DNA from: Karalla daura
Taxonomy: Eukaryota > Chordata > Actinopteri > Chaetodontiformes > Leiognathidae
Assembly (NCBI GenBank): GCA_029224185.1
Contig: CM055192.1
Span: 1,849,001-1,913,000, forward strand
Reading direction: 5' to 3'
DNA: 64,000 bases
The notes under the pieces are model-generated. The model worked only from the letters and a program-made list of their open reading frames with translations. It was not told where the DNA came from and ran no database searches. This document shows positions 26,702-41,318 of this stretch, one piece after another. The translations under genes and the position numbers were made by a program. How positions within the stretch are numbered: position 1 is the stretch's first letter; each line of letters starts with the position of its first letter.

Positions 26702-27463
26702 TCACATGGCGCATGGGTTTATGGCCTGCCCCGCATGAGAGAGCACCAATGTTCCTACAAAACTGGAAAAAATAATTTGTGTGCTGCTTAGGGTGTGGCT
26801 GGGAGCAGCGTGAAAAGAGCGAAACGAGAGCTGATTTTTAAGCGATCCCGCATGTCGGCCCGGTGCTATGAAGAGATTGGACATGCCCAATGCTGAGGGG
26901 GCCCTTTCCCACTCTGCGAGTCTCCCAGGGCCTGTGCCATCTGCTGGGGTGCATTGAAGCTGGACGCCTCATCACTTTGTATGACCATGTGAGCAGAGGA
27001 GACATTGGAGCGGGTACCTGAGCACATGGTTGTCGAGAAATGGTGCTGCTGAAAAACCATACAACCTATCAGCGTGCAACTCGTTACACAAACACACCAC
27101 AAGATTCTTCAATTTTTGAAATGAAAATGAAGTTTCAAAGTCAAAGTATGGCAACGTTGTTTGTGGAGTTCTGTTTTTCCCATTCATTCTTATGGGAAAA
27201 AGCCAAATTGGCCAAGTGAGAAACATTTGGCTCTATGGAGACTGCGCTTTCACCTATCTGGAATACGAGCTCACTGTCACTCCGTAGGGGAGAGTCTCCA
27301 GAATGCCATGACGCGATTTGATGTGTGTACCATGAAAACTGTGGCCACAGTCGCGAAGAGAAGTGTAACGTTTAACATTGATGGCAGTGGTGGGACAATG
27401 AATGGGGGCTTATGGAGGGAAAAGGCTGCACTTGGCCATACGATGAGGCTCGTCGTTTAAATT
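26702..27463 (+). repeat. Short 762-bp monomer (deletion at 27159/27160)
   Basis: Same deletion; private changes GGAGCGGGTACC, GTCGCGAAGAG and CACTTGGCC. Confidence 0.9.
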
Positions 27464-29005
27464 TCACAAGGCGCACGGGTTTCTGGCCTGCCCCGCATGA
27501 GAGAGCACCAATGTTCCTACAAAACTGGAAAAAAGAATTTGTCTGCTGCGTAGGGTGTGGCTGGGAGCAGCGTGAAAAGAGCGAAACGAGAGCTGATTTT
27601 TAAGCGATCCCGCATGTCGCACGGGGCTATGAAGAGATTGGACATGCCCAATGCTGAGGGGGCCCTTTCCCACTCTGCAAGTCTCCCAGGGACTGTGCCA
27701 TCTGCTGGGGTGCATTGAAGCTGGACGCCTCATCACTTTCTATGACCATGTGAGCAGAGGAGACATTGGAGCAGGTACCTGAGCACATGGTTGTCGAGAA
27801 ATGGTGCTGCTGAAAAACCATACAACCTATCAGCGAGCAACTCGCTACACAAACACACCACAAGATTCTTCAACTTTTGAAATGAAAATGAAGTTTCAAA
27901 GTCAAAGTATGGCAACGTTGCGAATGTTTGTTTGTGGAGTTCTGTTTTTCCCATTCATTCTGATTGGGAAAAACCCAAATTGGCCAAGTGAGAAACATTT
28001 GGCTCTATGGAGACTGCGCTTTCACCTATCTGGAATACGAGCTCACTGTCACGACGTAGGGGATGGTTTCCAGAACACCATGACGCGATTTGGTGTGTGT
28101 ACCATGAAAACTGTGGCCACAGTCGCGAGGAGAAGTGCAACGTTTAACATTGATGGCAGTGGTGGGACAATGAATGGGGGCTTATGGTGAGAAAAGGCTG
28201 CACTGGGCCATACGATGAGGCTCGTCGTTTAAATTTCACAAGGCGCACGGGTTTCTGGCCTGCCCCGCATGAGAGAGCACCAATGTTCCTACAAAACTGG
28301 AAAAAATAAGTTGTCTGCTGCTTAGGGTGTGGCTGGGAGCAGCGTGAAAAGAGCGAAACGAGAGCTGATTTTTAAGCGATCCCGCATGTCGCACGGGGCT
28401 ATGAAGAGATTGGACATGCCCAATGCTGAGGGGGCCCTTTCCCACTCTGCGAGTCTCCCAGGGCCTGTGCCATCTGCTGGGGTGCATTGAAGCTGGACGC
28501 CTCATCACTTTGTATGACCATGTGAGCAGAGGAGACATTGGAGCAGGTACCTGAGCACATGGTTGTCGAGAAATGGTGCTGCTGAAAAACCATACAACCT
28601 ATCAGCGTGCAACTCGCTACACAAACACACCACAAGATTCTTCAATTTTTGAAATGAAAATGAAGTTTCAAAGTCAAAGCATGGCAACGTTGCGAATGTT
28701 TGTTTGTGGAGTTCTTTTTTTCCCATTCATTCTTATGGGAAAAAGCCAAATTGGCCAAGTGAGAAACATTTGGCTCTATGGAGACAACGCTTTCACCAAT
28801 CTGGAATACGAGCTCACTGTCACGACGTAGGGGATAGTTTCCAGAACACCATGACGCGATTTGGTGTGTGTACCATGAAAACTGTGGCCACAGTCGCGAG
28901 GAGAAGTGCAACGTTTAACATTGATGTCAGCGGTTGGAAATTGAATGGGGGCTTAAGGAGGGAAAAGGCTGCACTGGGCCTACGATGATGCTCGTCGTTT
29001 AAATT

Positions 29006-29767
29006 TCACATGGCGCATGGGTTTATGGCCTGCCCCGCATGAGAGAGCACCAATGTTCCTACAAAACTGGAAAAAATAATTTGTGTGCTGCTTTCGGTGT
29101 GGCTGGGAGCAGCGTGAAAAGAGCGAAACGAGAGCTGATTTTTAAGCGATCCCGCATGTCGGCCCGGTGCTATGAAGAGATTGGACATGCCCAATGCTGA
29201 GGGGGCCCTTTCCCACTCTGCGAGTCTCCCAGGGCCTGTGCCATCTGCTGGGGTGCATTGAAGCTGGACGCCTCATCACTTTGTATGACCATGTGAGCAG
29301 AGGAGACATTGGAGCAGGTACCTGAGCACATGGTTGTCGAGAAATGGTGCTGCTGAAAAACCATACAACCTATCAGCGTGCAACTCGTTACACAAACACA
29401 CCACAAGATTCTTCAATTTTTGAAATGAAAATGAAGTTTCAAAGTCAAAGTATGGCAACGTTGTTTGTGGAGTTCTGTTTTTCCCATTCATTCTTATGGG
29501 AAAAAGCCAAATTGGCCAAGTGAGAAACATTTGGCTCTATGGAGACTGCGCTTTCACCTATCTGGAATACGAGCTCACTGTCACTCCGTAGGGGAGAGTC
29601 TCCAGAATGCCATGACGCGATTTGATGTGTGTACCATGAAAACTGTGGCCACAGTCGCGAGGAGAAGTGTAACGTTTAACATTGATGGCAGTGGTGGGAC
29701 AATGAATGGGGGCTTATGGAGAGAAAAGGCTGCACTGGGCCATACGATGAGGCTCGTCGTTTAAATT
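29006..29767 (+). repeat. Short 762-bp monomer (deletion at 29463/29464)
   Basis: Same deletion, with CAACTCGTTACAC, as in the carriers at 26702 and 30539. Confidence 0.9.
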
Positions 29768-30538
29768 TCACAAGGCGCACGGGTTTCTGGCTTGCCCCGC
29801 ATGAGAGAGCACCAATGTTCCTACAAAACTGGAAAAAATAATTTGTCTGCTGCTTTCGGTGTGGCTGTCAGCAGCGTGAAAAGAGCGAAACGAGAGCTGA
29901 TTTTTAAGCGATCCTGCATGTCGGCCCGGTGCTAAGAAGAGGTTGGACATGCCCAATGCTGAGGGGGCCCTTTCCCACTCTGCGAGTCTCCCAGGGACTG
30001 TGCCATCTGCTGGGGTGTATTGAAGCTGGACGCCTCATCACTTTGTATGATCATGTGAGCAGAGGAGACATTGGAGCAGGTACCTGAGCACATGGTTGTC
30101 GAGAAATGGTGCTGCTGAAAAACCATACAACCTATCAGCGTGCAACTCGCTACACAAACACACCACAAGATTCTTCAATTTTTGAAATGAAAATCAAGTT
30201 TCAAAGTCAAAGTATGGCAACGTTGCGAATGCTTGTTTGTGGAGTTCTGTTTTTCCCATTCATTTTTTTGGGAAAAAGCCTAATTGGCCAAGTGAGAAAC
30301 ATTTGGCTCTATGGAGACTGCGCTTTCACCTATCTGGAATACGAGCTAACTCTCACACCGTAGGGGATAGTTTCAAGAACACCATGACGCGATTTGGTGT
30401 GTGTACCATGAGAACTGTGGCCACAGTCGCGAGGAGAAGTGTAACGTTTAACATTGATGTCAGCGGTTGGAAATTGAATGGGGGCTTAAGGAGGGAAAAG
30501 GCTGCACTGGGCCTACGATGATGCTCGTCGTTTAAATT

Positions 30539-31300
30539 TCACATGGCGCATGGGTTTATGGCCTGCCCCGCATGAGAGAGCACCAATGTTCCTACAAAAC
30601 TGGAAAAAATAATTTGTGTGCTGCTTAGGGTGTGGCTGGGAGCAGCGTGAAAAGAGCGAAACGAGAGCTGATTTTTAAGCGATCCCGCATGTCGGCCCGG
30701 TGCTATGAAGAGATTGGACATGCCCAATGCTGAGGGGGCCCTTTCCCACTCTGCGAGTCTCCCAGGGCCTGTGCCATCTGCTGGGGTGCATTGAAGCTGG
30801 ACGCCTCATCACTTTGTATGACCATGTGAGCAGAGGAGACATTGGAGCAGGTACCTGAGCACATGGTTGTCGAGAAATGGTGCTGCTGAAAAACCATACA
30901 ACCTATCAGCGTGCAACTCGTTACACAAACACACCACAAGATTCTTCAATTTTTGAAATGAAAATGAAGTTTCAAAGTCAAAGTATGGCAACGTTGTTTG
31001 TGGAGTTCTGTTTTTCCCATTCATTCTTATGGGAAAAGGCCAAATTGGCCAAGTGAGAAACATTTGGCTCTATGGAGACTGCGCTTTCACCTATCTGGAA
31101 TACGAGCTCACTGTCACTCCGTAGGGGAGAGTCTCCAGAATGCCATGACGCGATTTGATGTGTGTACCATGAAAACTGTGGCCACAGTCGCGAGGAGAAG
31201 TGTAACGTTTAACATTGATGGCAGTGGTGGGACAATGAATGGGGGCTTATGGAGAGAAAAGGCTGCACTGGGCCATACGATGAGGCTCGTCGTTTAAATT
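30539..31300 (+). repeat. Short 762-bp monomer (deletion at 30996/30997)
   Basis: Same deletion; private GGGAAAAGGCC extends from the hairpin arm. Confidence 0.9.
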
Positions 31301-34300
31301 TCACAAGGCGTACGGGTTTCTGGCCTGCCCCGCATGAGAGAGCACCAATGTTCCTACAAAACTGGAAAAAAGAATTTGTCTGCTGCGTAGGGTGTGGCTG
31401 GGAGCAGCGTGAAAAGAGCGAAACGAGAGCTGATTTTTAAGCGATCCCGCATGTCGCACGGGGCTATGAAGAGATTGGACATGCCCAATGCTGAGGGGGC
31501 CCTTTCCCACTCTGCAAGTCTCCCAGGGACTGTGCCATCTGCTGGGGTGCATTGAAGCTGGACGCCTCATCACTTTCTATGACCATGTGAGCAGAGGAGA
31601 CATTGGAGCAGGTACCTGAGCACATGGTTGTCGAGAAATGGTGCTGCTGAAAAACCATACAACCTATCAGCGAGCAACTCGCTACACAAACACACCACAA
31701 GATTCTTCAACTTTTGAAATGAAAATGAAGTTTCAAAGTCAAAGAATGGCAACGTTGCGAATGTTTGTTTGTGGAGTTCTTTTTTTCCCATTCATTCTTA
31801 TGGGAAAAAGCCAAATTGGCCAAGTGAGAAACATTTGGCTCTATGGAGACTGCGCTTTCACCTATCTGGAATACGAGCTCACTGTCACGACGTAGGGGAT
31901 AGTTTCCAGAACACCATGACGCGATTTGGTGTGTGTACCATGAAAACTGTGGCCACAGTCGCGAGGAGAAGTGCAACGTTTAACATTGATGGCAGTGGTG
32001 GGACAATGAATGGGGGCTTATGGAGAGAAAAGGCTGCACTGGGCCATACGATGAGGCTCGTCGTTTAAATTTCACAAGGCGCACGGGTTTCTGGCCTGCC
32101 CCGCATGAGAGAGCACCAATGTTTCTACAAAACTGGAAAAAATGATTTGTCTGCTGCTTAGGGTGTGGCTGGGAGCAGCGTGAAAAGAGCGAAACGAGAG
32201 CTGATTTTTAAGCGATCCCGCATGTCGCACGGGGCTATGAAGAGATTGGACATGCCCAATGCTGAGGGGGCCCTTTCCCACTCTGCGAGTTCTCCAAGGG
32301 ACTGTGCCATCTGCTGGGGTGCATTGAAGCTGGACGCCTCATCACTTTCTATGACCATGTGAGCAGAGGAGACATTGGAGCAGGTACCTGAGCACATGGT
32401 TGTCGAGAAATGGTGCTGCTGAAAAACCATGCAACCTATCAGCGTGCAACTCGCTACACAAACACACCACAAGATTTTTCAATTTTTGAAATGAAAATGA
32501 AGATTCAAAGTCAAAGTATGGCAACGTTGCGAATGTTTGTTTGTGGAGTTCTGTTTTTCCCATTCATTCTTATGGGAAAAAGCCAAATTGGCCAAGTGAG
32601 AAACATTTGGCTCTATGGAGACTGCGCTTTCACCTATCTGGAATACGAGCTCACTGTCACTCCGTAGGGGAGAGTCTCCAGAATGCCATGACGCGATTTG
32701 GTGTGTGTACCATGAAAACTGTGGCCACAGTCGCGAGGAGAAGTGCAACGTTTAACATTGATGTCAGCGGTTGGAAATTGAATGGGGGCTTAAGGAGGGA
32801 AAAGGCTGCACTGGGCCTACGATGATGCTCGTCGTTTAAATTTCACATGGCGCACGGGTTTCTGGCCTGCCCCGCATGAGAGAGCACCAATGTTCCTACA
32901 AAACTGGAAAAAAGAATTTGTCTGCTGCGTAGGGTGTGGCTGGGAGCAGCGTGAAAAGAGCGAAACGAGAGCTGATTTTTAAGCGATCCCGCATGTCGCA
33001 CGGGGCTATGAAGAGATTGGACATGCCCAATGCTGAGGGGGCCCTTTCCCACTCTGCGAGTCTCCCAGGGCCTGTGCCATCTGCTGGGGTGCATTGAAGC
33101 TGGACGCCTCATCACTTTGTATGACCATGTGAGCAGAGGAGACATTGGAGCAGGTACCTGAGCACATGGTTGTCGAGAAATGGTGCTGCTGAAAAACCAT
33201 ACAACCTATCAGCGTGCAACTCGCTACACAAACACACCACAAGATTCTTCAATTTTTGAAATGAAAATGAAGTTTCAAAGTCAAAGCATGGCAACGTTGC
33301 GAATGTTTGTTTGTGGAGTTCTTTTTTTTCCATTCATTCTTATGGGAAAAAGCCAAATTGGCCAAGTGAGAAACATTTGGCTCTGTGGAGACAACGCTTT
33401 CACCAATCTGGAATACGAGCTCACTGTCACGCCGTAGGGGAGAGTCTCCAGAATGCCCTGACACGATTTGGTGTGTGTACTATGAGAACTGTGGCCACAG
33501 TCGCGAGGAGAAGTGTAACGTTTAACATTGATGGCAGTGGTGGGACAATGAATGGGGGCTTATGGAGAGAAAAGGCTGCACTGGGCCATACGATGAGGCT
33601 CGTCGTTTAAATTTCACAAGGCGCACGGGTTTCTGGCTTGCCCCGCATGAGAGAGCACCAATGTTCCTACAAAACTGGAAAAAATAATTTGTCTGCTGCT
33701 TTCGGTGTGGCTGTCAGCAGCGTGAAAAGAGCGAAACGAGAGCTGATTTTTAAGCGATCCTGCATGTCGGCCCGGTGATAAGAAGAGGTTGGACATGCCC
33801 AATGCTGAGGGGGCCCTTTCCCACTCTGCGAGTCTCCCAGGGACTGTGCCATCTGCTGGGGTGCATTGAAGCTGGACGCCTCATCACTTTGTATGATCAT
33901 GTGAGCAGAGGAGACATTGGAGCAGGTACCTGAGCACATGGTTGTCGAGAAATGGTGCTGCTGAAAAACCATACAACCTATCAGCGTGCAACTCACTACA
34001 CAAACACACCACAAGATTCTTCAATTTTTGAAATGAAAATGAAGTTTCAAAGTCAAAGCATGGCAACGTTGCGAATGTTTGTTTGTGGAGTTCTTTTTTT
34101 CCCATTCATTCTTATGGGAAAAAGCCAAATTGGCCAAGTGAGAAACATTTGGCTCTATGGAGACTGCGCTTTCACCTATCTGGAATACGAGCTCACTGTC
34201 ACGCCGTAGGGGATAGTCTCCAGAATGCCATGACGCGATTTGGTGTGTGTACCATGAGAACTGTGGCCACAGTCGCGAGGAGAAGTGCAACGTTTAACAT

Positions 34301-36699
34301 TGATGGCAGTGGTGGGACAATGAATGGGGGCTTATGGAGAGAAAAGGCTGCACTGGGCCATACGATGAGGCTCGTCGATTAAATTTCACAAGGCGCACGG
34401 GTTTCTGGCCTGCCCCGCATGAGAGAGCACCAATGTTCCTACAAAACTGGAAAAAATAAGTTGTCTGCTGCTTAGGGTGTGGCTGTCAGCAGCGTGAAAA
34501 GAGCGAAACGAGAGCTGATTTTTAAGCGATCCTGCATGTCGGCCCGGTGCTAAGAAGAGGTTGGACATGCCCAATGCTGAGGGGGCCCTTTCCCACTCTG
34601 CAAGTCTCCCAGGGACTGTGCCATCTGCTGGGGTGCATTGAAGCTGGACGCCTCATCACTTTCTATGACCATGTGAGCAGAGGAGACATTGGAGCAGGTA
34701 CCTTAGCACATGGTTGTCGAGAAATGGTGCTGCAGAAAAACCATACAACCTATCAGCGTGCAACTCGCTACACAAACACACCACAAGATTCTTCAATTTT
34801 TGAAATGAAAATGAAGTTTCAAAGTCAAAGCATGGCAACGTTGCGAATGTTTGTTTGTGGAGTTCTTTTTTTCCCATTTATTCTTACGGGAAAAAGCCAA
34901 ATTGGCCAAGTGAGAAACATTTGGCTCTATGGAGACTGCGCTTTCACCTATCTGGAATACGAACTCACTGTCACGCCGTAGGGGATAGTCTCCAGAATGC
35001 CATGACGCGATTTGGTGTGTGTACCATGAAAACTGTGGCCACAGTCGCGAGGAGAAGTGTAACGTTTAACATTGATGTCAGCGGTTGGAAATTGAATGGG
35101 GGCTTAAGGAGGGAAAAGGCTGCACTGGGCCTACGATGATGCTCGTCGCTTAAATTTCACATGGCGCACGGGTTTATGGCCTGCCCCGCATGAGAGAGCA
35201 CCAATGTTCCTACAAAACTGGAAAAAAGAATTTCTCTGCTGCGTAGGGTGTGGCTGGGAGCAGCGTGAAAAGAGCGAAACGAGAGCTGATTTTTTAGCGA
35301 TCCCGCATGTCGCACGGGGCTATGAAGAGATTGGACATGCCCAATGCTGAGGGGGCCCTTTCCCACTCTGCGAGTCTCCCAGGGCCTGTGCCATCTGCTG
35401 GGGTGCATTGAAGCTGGACGCCTCATCACTTTGTATGACCATGTGAGCAGAGGAGACATTGGAGCAGGTACCTGAGCACATGGTTGTCGAGAAATGGTGC
35501 TGCTGAAAAACCATACAACCTATCAGCGTGCAACTCGCTACACAAACACACCACAAGATTCTTCAATTTTTGAAATGAAAATGAAGTTTCAAAGTCAAAG
35601 CATGGCAACGTTGCGAATGTTTGTTTGTGGAGTTCTTTTTTTCCCATTCATTCTTATGGGAAAAAGCCAAATTGGCCAAGTGAGAAACATTTGGCTCTAT
35701 GGAGACAACGCTTTCACCAATCTGGAATACGAGCTCACTGTCACGCCGTAGGGGAGAGTCTCCAGAATGCCCTGACACGATTTGGTGTGTGTACTATGAG
35801 AACTGTGGCCACAGTCACGAGGAGAAGTGTAACGTTTAACATTGATGGCAGTGGTGGGACAATGAATGGGGGCTTATGGAGAGAAAAGGCTGCACTGGGC
35901 CATACAATGAGGCTCGTCGTTTAAATTTCACAAGGTGCACGGGTTTCTGGCTTGCCCCGCATTAGAGAGCACCAATGTTCCTACAAAACTGGAAAAAATA
36001 ATTTGTCTGCTGCTTTCGGTGTGGCTGTCAGCAGCGTGAAAAGAGCGAAACGAGAGCTGATTTTTAAGCGATCCTGCATGTCGGCCCGGTGCTAAGAAGA
36101 GGTTGGACATGCCCAATGCTGAGGGGGCCCTTTCCCACTCTGCGAGTCTCCCAGGGACTGTGCCATCTGCTGGGGTGCATTGAAGCTGGACGCCTCATCA
36201 CTTTGTATGATCATGTGAGCAGAGGAGACATTGGAGCAGGTACCTGAGCACATGGTTGTCGAGAAATGGTGCTGCTGAAAAACCATACAACCTATCAGCG
36301 TGCAACTCGCTACACAAACACACCACAAGATTCTTCAATTTTTGAAATGAAAATGAAGTTTAAAAGTCAAAGCATGGCAACGTTGCGAATGTTTGTTTGT
36401 GGAGTTCTTTTTTTCCCATTCATTCTTATGGGAAAAAGCCAAATTGGCCAAGTGAGAAACATTTGGCTCTATGGAGACTGTGCTTTCACCTATCTGGAAT
36501 ACGAGCTCACTGTCACTCCGTAGGGGATAGTCTCCAGAATGCCATGACGCGATTTGGTGTGTGTACCATGAGAACTGTGGCCACAGTCGCGAGGAGAAGT
36601 GCAACGTTTAACATTGATGGCAGTGGTGGGACAATGAATGGGGGCTTATGGAGAGAAAAGGCTGCACTGGGCCATACGATGAGGCTCGTCGATTAAATT

Positions 36700-37461
36700 T
36701 CACAAGGCGCACGGGTTTCTGGCCTGCCCCGCATGAGAGAGCACCAATGTTCCTACAAAACTGGAAAAAATAAGTTGTCTGCTGCTTAGGGTGTGGCTGT
36801 CAGCAGCGTGAAAAGAGCGAAACGAGAGCTGATTTTTAAGCGATCCTGCATGTCGGCCCGGTGCTAAGAAGAGGTTGGACATGCCCAATGCTGAGGGGGC
36901 CCTTTCCCACTCTGCGAGTCTCCCAGGGACTGTGCCATCTGCTGGGGTGCATTGAAGCTGGACGCCTCATCACTTTCTATGACCATGTGAGCAGAGGAGA
37001 CATTGGAGCAGGTACCTGAGCACATGGTTGTCGAGAAATGGTGCTGCTGAAAAACCATACAACCTATCAGCGTGCAACTCGCTACACAAACACACCACAA
37101 GATTCTTCAATTTTTGAAATGAAAATGAAGTTTCAAAGTCAAAGTATGGCAACGTTGTTTGTGGAGTTCTGTTTTTCCCATTCATTCTTATGGGAAAAAG
37201 CCAAATTGGCCAAGTGAGAAACATTTGGCTCTATGGAGACTGCGCTTTCACCTATCTGGAATACGAGCTCACTGTCACTCCGTAGGGGAGAGTCTCCAGA
37301 ATGCCATGACGCGATTTGATGTGTGTACCATGAAAACTGTGGCCACAGTCGCGAGGAGAAGTGTAACGTTTAACATTGATGGCAGTGGTGGGACAATGAA
37401 TGGGGGCTTATGAAGAGAAAAGGCTGCACTGGGCCATACGATGAGGCTCGTCGTTTAAATT
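36700..37461 (+). repeat. Short 762-bp monomer (deletion at 37157/37158)
   Basis: Same deletion; ends with GCTTATGAAGAG, as in the carrier at 19766. Confidence 0.9.
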
Positions 37462-40400
37462 TCACAAGGCGCACGGGTTTCTGGCCTGCCCCGCATGAGA
37501 GAGCACCAATGTTCCTACAAAACTGGAAAAAAGAATTTGTCTGCTGCGTAGGGTGTGGCTGGGAGCAGCGTGAAAAGAGCGAAACGAGAGCTGATTTTTA
37601 AGCGATCCCGCATGTCGCACGGGGCTATGAAGAGATTGGACATGCCCAATGCTGAGGGGGCCCTTTCCCACTCTGCAAGTCTCCCAGGATCTGTGCCATC
37701 TGCTGGGGTGCATTGAAGCTGGACGCCTCATCACTTTGTATGACCATGTGAGCAGAGGAGACATTGGAGCAGGTACCTGAGCACATGGTTGTCGAGAAAT
37801 GGTGCTGCAGAAAAACCATACAACCTATCAGCGTGCAACTCGCTACACAAACACACCACAAGATTCTTCAATTTTTGAAATGAAAATGAAGTTTCAAAGT
37901 CAAAGCATGGCAACGTTGCGAATGTTTGTTTGTGGAGTTCTTTTTTTCCCATTCATTCTTATGGGAATAAGCCAAATTGGCCAAGTGAGAAACATTTGGC
38001 TCTATGGAGACTGCGCTTTCACCTATCTGGAATACGAGCTCACTGTCACTCCGTAGGGGATAGTCTCCAGAATGCCATGACGCGATTTGGTGTTTGTACC
38101 ATGAGAACTGTGGCCACAGTCGCGAGGAGAAGTGCAACGTTTAACATTGATGGCAGTGGTGGGACAATGAATGGGGGCTTATGGAGAGAAAAGGCTGCAC
38201 TGGGCCATACGATGAGGCTCGTCGATTAAATTTCACAAGGCGCACGGGTTTCTGGCCTGCCCCGCATGAGAGAGCACCAATGTTCCTACAAAACTGGAAA
38301 AAATAAGTTGTCTGCTGCTTAGGGTGTGGCTGTCAGCAGCGTGAAAAGAGCGAAACGAGAGCTGATTTTTAAGCGATCCTGCATGTCGGCCCGGTGCTAA
38401 GAAGAGGTTGGACATGCCCAATGCTGAGGGGGCCCTTTCCCACTCTGCGAGTCTCCCAGGGACTGTGCCATCTGCTGGGGTGCATTGAAGCTGGACGCCT
38501 CATCACTTTGTATGACCATGTGAGCAGAGGAGACATTGGAGCAGGTACCTGAGCACATGGTTGTCGAGAAATGGTGCTGCAGAAAAACCATACAACCTAT
38601 CAGCGTGCAACTCGCTACACAAACACACCACAAGATTCTTCAATTTTTGAAATGAAAATGAAGTTTCAAAGTCAAAGCATGGCAACGTTGCGAATGTCTG
38701 TTTGTGGAGTTCTTTTTTTCCCATTCATTCTTACGGGAAAAAGCCAAATTGGCCAAGTGAGAAATATTTGGCTCTATGGAGACTGCGCTTTCACCTATCT
38801 GGAATACGAACTCACTGTCACGCCGTAGGGGATAGTCTCCAGAATGCCATGACGCGATTTGGTGTGTGTACCATGAAAACTGTGGCCACAGTCGCGAGGA
38901 GAAGTGTAACGTTTAACATTGATGTCAGCGGTTGGAAATTGAATGGGGGCTTAAGGAGGGAAAAGGCTGCACTGGGCCTACGATGATGCTCGTCGCTTAA
39001 ATTTCACATGGCGCACGGGTTTATGGCCTGCCCCGCATGAGAGAGCACCAATGTTCCTACAAAACTGGAAAAAATAATTTCTCTGCTGCGTAGGGTGTGG
39101 CTGGGAGCAGCGTGAAAAGAGCGAAACGAGAGCTGATTTTTAAGCGATCCCGCATGTCGCACGGGGCTATGAAGAGATTGGACTTGCCCAATGCTGAGGG
39201 GGCCCTTTCCCACTCTGCGAGTCTCCCAGGGCCTGTGCCATCTGCTGGGGTGCATTGAAGCTGGACGCCTCATCACTTTGTATGACCATGTGAGCAGAGG
39301 AGACATTGGAGCAGGTACCTGAGCACATGGTTGTCGAGAAATGGTGCTGCTGAAAAACCATACAAACTATCAGCGTGCAACTCGCTACACAAACACACCA
39401 CAAGATTCTTCAATTTTTGAAATGAAAATGAAGTTTCAAAGTCAAAGTATGGCAACGTTGCGAATGTTTGTTTGTGGAGTTCTGTTTTTCCCATTCATTC
39501 TTATGGGAATAAGCCAAATTGGCCAAGTGAGAAACATTTGGCTCTATGGAGACAACGCTTTCACCAATCTGGAATACGAGCTCACTGTCACGCCGTAGGG
39601 GAGAGTCTCCAGAATGCCCTGACACGATTTGGTGTGTGTACTATGAGAACTGTGGCCACAGTCGCGAGGAGAAGTGTAACGCTTAACATTGATGGCAGTG
39701 GTGGGACAATGAATGGGGGCTTATGGAGAGAAAAGGCTGCACTGGGCCATACGATGATGCTCGTCGTTTAAATTTCACAAGGCACACGGGTTTCTGGCCT
39801 GCCCCGCATGAGAGAGCACCAATGTTCCTACAAAACTGGAAAAAAGAATTTGTCTGCTGCTTAGGGTGTGGCTGGGAGCAGCGTGAAAAGAGCGAAACGA
39901 GAGCTGATTTTTAAGCGATCCCGCATGTCGGCCCGGTGCTATGAAGAGATTGGACATGCCCAATGCTGAGGGGGCCCTTTCCCACTCTGCGAGTCTCCCA
40001 GGGCCTGTGCCATCTGCTGGGGTGCATTGAAGCTGGACGCCTCATCACTTTGTATGACCATGTGAGCAGAGGAGACATTGGAGCAGGTACCTGAGCACAT
40101 GGTTGTCGAGAAATGGTGCTGCTGAAAAACCATACAACCTATCAGCGTGCAACTCGCTACACAAACACACCACAAGATTCTTCAATTTTTGAAATGAAAA
40201 TGAAGTTTCAAAGTCAAAGCATGGCAACGTTGCGAATGCTTGTTTGTGGAGTTCTTTTTTTCCTATTCATTCTTATGGGAAAAAGCCAAATTGGCCAAGT
40301 GAGAAACATGTGGCTCTATGGAGACAACGCTTTCACCGATCTGGAATACGAGCTCACTGTCACGCCGTAGGGGAGAGTCTCCAGAATGCCCTGACACGAT

Positions 40401-41318
40401 TTGGTGTGTGTACTATGAGAACTGTGGCCACAGTCGCGAGGAGAAGTGTAACGTTTAACATTGATGGCAGTGGTGGGACAATGAATGGGGGCTTATGGAG
40501 AGAAAAGGCTGCACTGGGCCATGCGATGAGGCTCGTCGTTTAAATTTCACAAGGCGCACGGGTTTCTGGCCTGCCCCGCATGAGAGAGCACCAATGTTCC
40601 TACAAAACTGGAAAAAATAATTTGTCTGCTGCTTTCGGTGTGGCTGTCAGCAGCGTGAAAAGAGCGAAACGAGAGCTGATTTTTAAGCGATCCTGCATGT
40701 CGGCCCGGTGCTAAGAAGAGGTTGGACATGCCCAATGCTGAGGGGGCCCTTTCCCACTCTGCGAGTCTCCCAGGGACTGTGCCATCTGCTGGGGTGCATT
40801 GAAGCTGGACGCCTCATCACTTTGTATGATCATGTGAGCAGAGGAGACATTGGAGCAGGTACCTGAGCACATGGTTGTCGAGAAATGGTGCTGCTGAAAA
40901 ACCATACAACCTATCAGCGTGCAACTCACTACACAAACACACCACAAGATTCTTCAATTTTTGAAATGAAAATGAAGTTTCAAAGTCAAAGCATGGCAAC
41001 GTTGCGAATGTTTGTTTGTGGAGTTCTTTTTTTCCCATTCATTCTTATGGGAAAAAGCCAAATTGGCCAAGTGAGAAACATTTGGCTCTATGGAGACTGC
41101 GCTTTCACCTATCTGGAATACGAGCTCACTGTCACTCCGTAGGGGATAGTCTCCAGAATGCCATGACGCGATTTGGTGTGTGTACCATGAGAACTGTGGC
41201 CACAGTCGCGAGGAGAAGTGCAACGTTTAACATTGATGGCAGTGGTGGGACAATGAATGGGGGCTTATGGAGAGAAAAGGCTGCACTGGGCCATACGATG
41301 ATGCTCGTCGATTAAATT

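Larger units (their letters stand above)
25930..32071 (+). repeat. Imperfect five-unit repetition (about 3837-bp offset)
   Basis: Units 25930, 26702 and 27464 correspond to 29768, 30539 and 31301 at offsets of 3837-3838 bp. Shared markers are CATTTTTTTGGGAAAAAGCC with AACTCTCACACCG, GCATGGGTTTATGG, CAACTCGTTACAC, the 10-bp-deleted unit, and CAACTTTTG. The unit at 29006 is also of the 26702 type, so the pattern is disturbed by a further exchange. Confidence 0.7.
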
